A DNA stretch of 6,548 nucleotides from an uncultured Eubacteriales bacterium. GTDB lineage: Bacteria > Bacillota > Clostridia > Peptostreptococcales > Anaerovoracaceae. The notes under the pieces were generated by a model. The model was not told where the DNA came from and did no database searches. It was given only the letters and a program-made list of their open reading frames with translations. The number at the start of each line of letters is the position of its first letter. Position 1 is the stretch's first letter. The translations under genes and the position numbers were made by a program. Below, piece after piece: positions 4,909 through 6,548 of this stretch. The stretch is from the NCBI GenBank assembly GCA_902797345.1, contig CADBSL010000093.1:1-6548 (forward strand). The letters are read 5' to 3'.

Positions 4909-6548
4909 ATGGTAAGAAAACTTGCCGGTTGTATCCGGGAGTATAAACGAGATACAGTGCTGACGCCGGTGTTTATGGTGGGGGAAGTGGTGATGGAGAC
5001 CATCATCCCCTTCATCATGGCCCGGCTCATCGACCTGGGTATTGACATGGGGAATATGGGAGCGATCTGGAAATATGGGGGCATACTGGTTGTGTGCGCC
5101 CTTTTGTCGTTGTTGTTTGGGACGCTGTCGGGTCGGTTCGCCGCCACGGCGTCGGCGGGGTTTGCCAAGAATCTGCGGCACGACATGTTCTATAACGTGC
5201 AGCGGTTCTCTTTTTCCAACATCGACAAGTTCTCCACCGCCAGCATCATCACCCGGCTGACCACGGACGTGACCAATGTCCAGAATGCCTTTATGATGAT
5301 CATCCGTATCGCGGTACGGAGCCCGATGATGTTCATTTTCTCCGTGATCATGGCTTTTGCCATCAATGTGAAGGTGACGCTGCTTCTGATCGCGATCCTG
5401 CCCTTCCTTGCAGCGGCGGTCTTCGGCATCATCAAGGTGGCCTTCCCGATCTTCGACCGGATCTTCAAGACTTATGACCGGTTGAACAACGTGGTCCGGG
5501 AGAACATCCGGGGGATCCGGGTGGTGAAGGCCTACGTTCGGGAAGAACATGAAGTGGAGAAGTTCAATTCCGTCTCGGAAACGATCTTCCGGGATTTCTC
5601 CAAAGTTGAAAAGATCATCGCCTTCAACGGGCCGGCGATGCAGCTGGCGATCTACGGGTTCATGATCGGCGCCTCCTGGCTCAGCGCGAAGATGATCGTG
5701 GGCGGGACGATGACCACCGGGGAACTGGTGAGCATCATTTCCTACGCCATGCAGATCCTGATGTCGTTGATGATGCTGTCCATGATCTTCGTGATGGTGA
5801 CGCTGGCGAAGGCGTCGGCGGAGCGTATCTGTCAGGTGCTGGATGAGGAACCGGATATCACGGAACCTTCGGGAAGACCGGAAATGGAAGATGGAAGATC
5901 GGAGAAGACGGGCCCTCAGGTGACGGACGGATCCATCGAGTTCCGGAACGTTTCCTTCAGTTATGAAAACGATATGGACAAGCTGTGCCTGGCGGATATC
6001 GACCTGAACATCCGATCCGGCCAGGTCATCGGCATCATCGGCAGCACCGGCAGCTCCAAGACGTCTCTGGTGCAGCTGATCCCGAGATTATATGACGTGA
6101 CCGCCGGTGAACTTCTGGTGGCCGGGAAGAATGTGAAAGAATACGACCTGCAGACCCTGAGGGACGGGGTCTCTATGGTGCTGCAGAAAAACGTGCTGTT
6201 TTCCGGCACGATCAAGGATAACCTCCGGTGGGGCGACCCGGAGGCAACAGAGGAAGAAATGGTCCACGCCTGCAAACTGGCCCAGGCCGACGGCTTTATC
6301 CGGGAGTTCCCGGATGGGTACGATACCTGGATCGAGCAGGGAGGCACCAACGTGTCCGGCGGCCAGAGACAGCGTCTGTGCATCGCCCGGGCGCTGATGA
6401 AAAAGCCGAAGATCCTGATCCTGGATGACTCCACCAGTGCGGTGGATACCCGGACGGATGCGCTGATCCGGGAGGCCTTCCGGAATGAGATCCCGGATAC
6501 CACCAAGATCATCATCGCCCAGCGGATCTCCTCCGTCCAGGAGGCGGA
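4909..6548 (+). CDS. MdlB-like ABC exporter half-transporter, degenerate ATPase site (3' partial)
   Basis: The frame is open from ATG 4909 to the window edge (546 residues of an expected length near 580). AAAAGGAAA (4895-4903) lies 5 bases upstream. The N-terminal part has six hydrophobic segments (about 16-40, 53-74, 135-152, 154-176, 243-262, 276-298), a type IV exporter membrane domain fused to an ATPase domain. Seen in order are Walker A GSTGSSKTS (378-386), the Q-loop Gln426, the signature VSGGQ (482-486), Walker B ILILDD (502-507) and D-loop SAVD (510-513). The residue after the Walker B Asp is Asp507 instead of the catalytic Glu, and the switch His is Gln538 (IIIAQR). Family knowledge (for example TM287/TM288 of Thermotoga) links this pattern to the degenerate half of a heterodimeric drug or lipid exporter, so a partner with Glu and His is expected next, outside the window. 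The domain linker (about 318-340) is enlarged and is encoded by a 7-nt repeat. The substrate is unknown. Confidence 0.93.
   Translation, partial: MVRKLAGCIREYKRDTVLTPVFMVGEVVMETIIPFIMARLIDLGIDMGNMGAIWKYGGILVVCALLSLLFGTLSGRFAATASAGFAKNLRHDMFYNVQRFSFSNIDKFSTASIITRLTTDVTNVQNAFMMIIRIAVRSPMMFIFSVIMAFAINVKVTLLLIAILPFLAAAVFGIIKVAFPIFDRIFKTYDRLNNVVRENIRGIRVVKAYVREEHEVEKFNSVSETIFRDFSKVEKIIAFNGPAMQLAIYGFMIGASWLSAKMIVGGTMTTGELVSIISYAMQILMSLMMLSMIFVMVTLAKASAERICQVLDEEPDITEPSGRPEMEDGRSEKTGPQVTDGSIEFRNVSFSYENDMDKLCLADIDLNIRSGQVIGIIGSTGSSKTSLVQLIPRLYDVTAGELLVAGKNVKEYDLQTLRDGVSMVLQKNVLFSGTIKDNLRWGDPEATEEEMVHACKLAQADGFIREFPDGYDTWIEQGGTNVSGGQRQRLCIARALMKKPKILILDDSTSAVDTRTDALIREAFRNEIPDTTKIIIAQRISSVQEA
5884..5911 (+). 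repeat. Heptanucleotide purine repeat, copy 4, inside the ABC transporter gene
   Basis: Three 7-base units (ATGGAAG, ATGGAAG, ATCGGAG) and a partial fourth encode part of the linker between the membrane and ATPase domains (residues 325-335, EMEDGRSEKTG). Three units equal 21 bases, so the reading frame is kept. Bases 5890-5906 match the intergenic copy at 4834-4850 in 16 of 17 positions. The linker is a tolerant place, and it appears some 8-10 residues longer than I remember for MdlB-like proteins. Confidence 0.6.

Noticed and set aside
3859..5550. 563-aa minus-strand frame across the second GTPase and the exporter start
   Set aside because: It spans two well-supported plus-strand genes, is rich in His/Asp from antisense codons, and shows no domain or ribosome site.

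Overview
The window reads as moderately GC-rich DNA from a Gram-positive, Firmicutes/Clostridia-type anaerobe. The evidence is an LPxTG sortase substrate at the left edge, strong GGAGG-type ribosome binding sites, sigma-A-like promoters with exact 17-bp spacers, and intrinsic terminators. No sequence points to a genus, so the placement is an inference from gene content.

Layout. Positions 1-186 (+) are the C-terminus of a sortase-anchored surface protein, followed by a clear terminator. A convergent, apparently gene-free gap (about 263-505) leads to the terminator of the minus-strand unit. That unit contains a 517-aa sodium:solute symporter (618-2171). It is preceded by a previously unlisted 44-codon leader ORF (2171-2305) whose stop codon overlaps the symporter start by one base. 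A consensus promoter (TTGACA, 17 bp, TATCCT) lies further upstream.

The divergent region 2396-2612 contains a roughly 130-nt imperfect palindrome and a heptanucleotide-repeat element. A second strong promoter (TTGAAA, 17 bp, TATAAT) then drives a plus-strand unit. This comprises a COG0523/CobW G3E GTPase with a huge His/Asp/Glu-rich metal-binding stretch (2675-3817), a second degenerate G3E-type GTPase that lacks the CxCC motif and has a C-terminal domain resembling DUF1980/TIGR03943 (3889-4833), and the start of an MdlB-like ABC exporter half-transporter (4909 to the window edge) with a degenerate ATPase site.

How they may work together. The two GTPases look like a metal-handling pair: G3E GTPases deliver or sequester metals, and the His-rich tract could buffer Zn, Ni or Co. 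The exporter follows in the same direction without a visible terminator, but a functional link to the GTPases is only a positional inference. The symporter is divergently transcribed and its substrate cannot be read from the sequence.

The least conventional signals are (i) the leader ORF with an internal hairpin fused to the symporter start, (ii) the large palindrome between the divergent promoters, and (iii) a set of 7-nt-period repeats found at four places, one of them inside the ABC transporter coding sequence.
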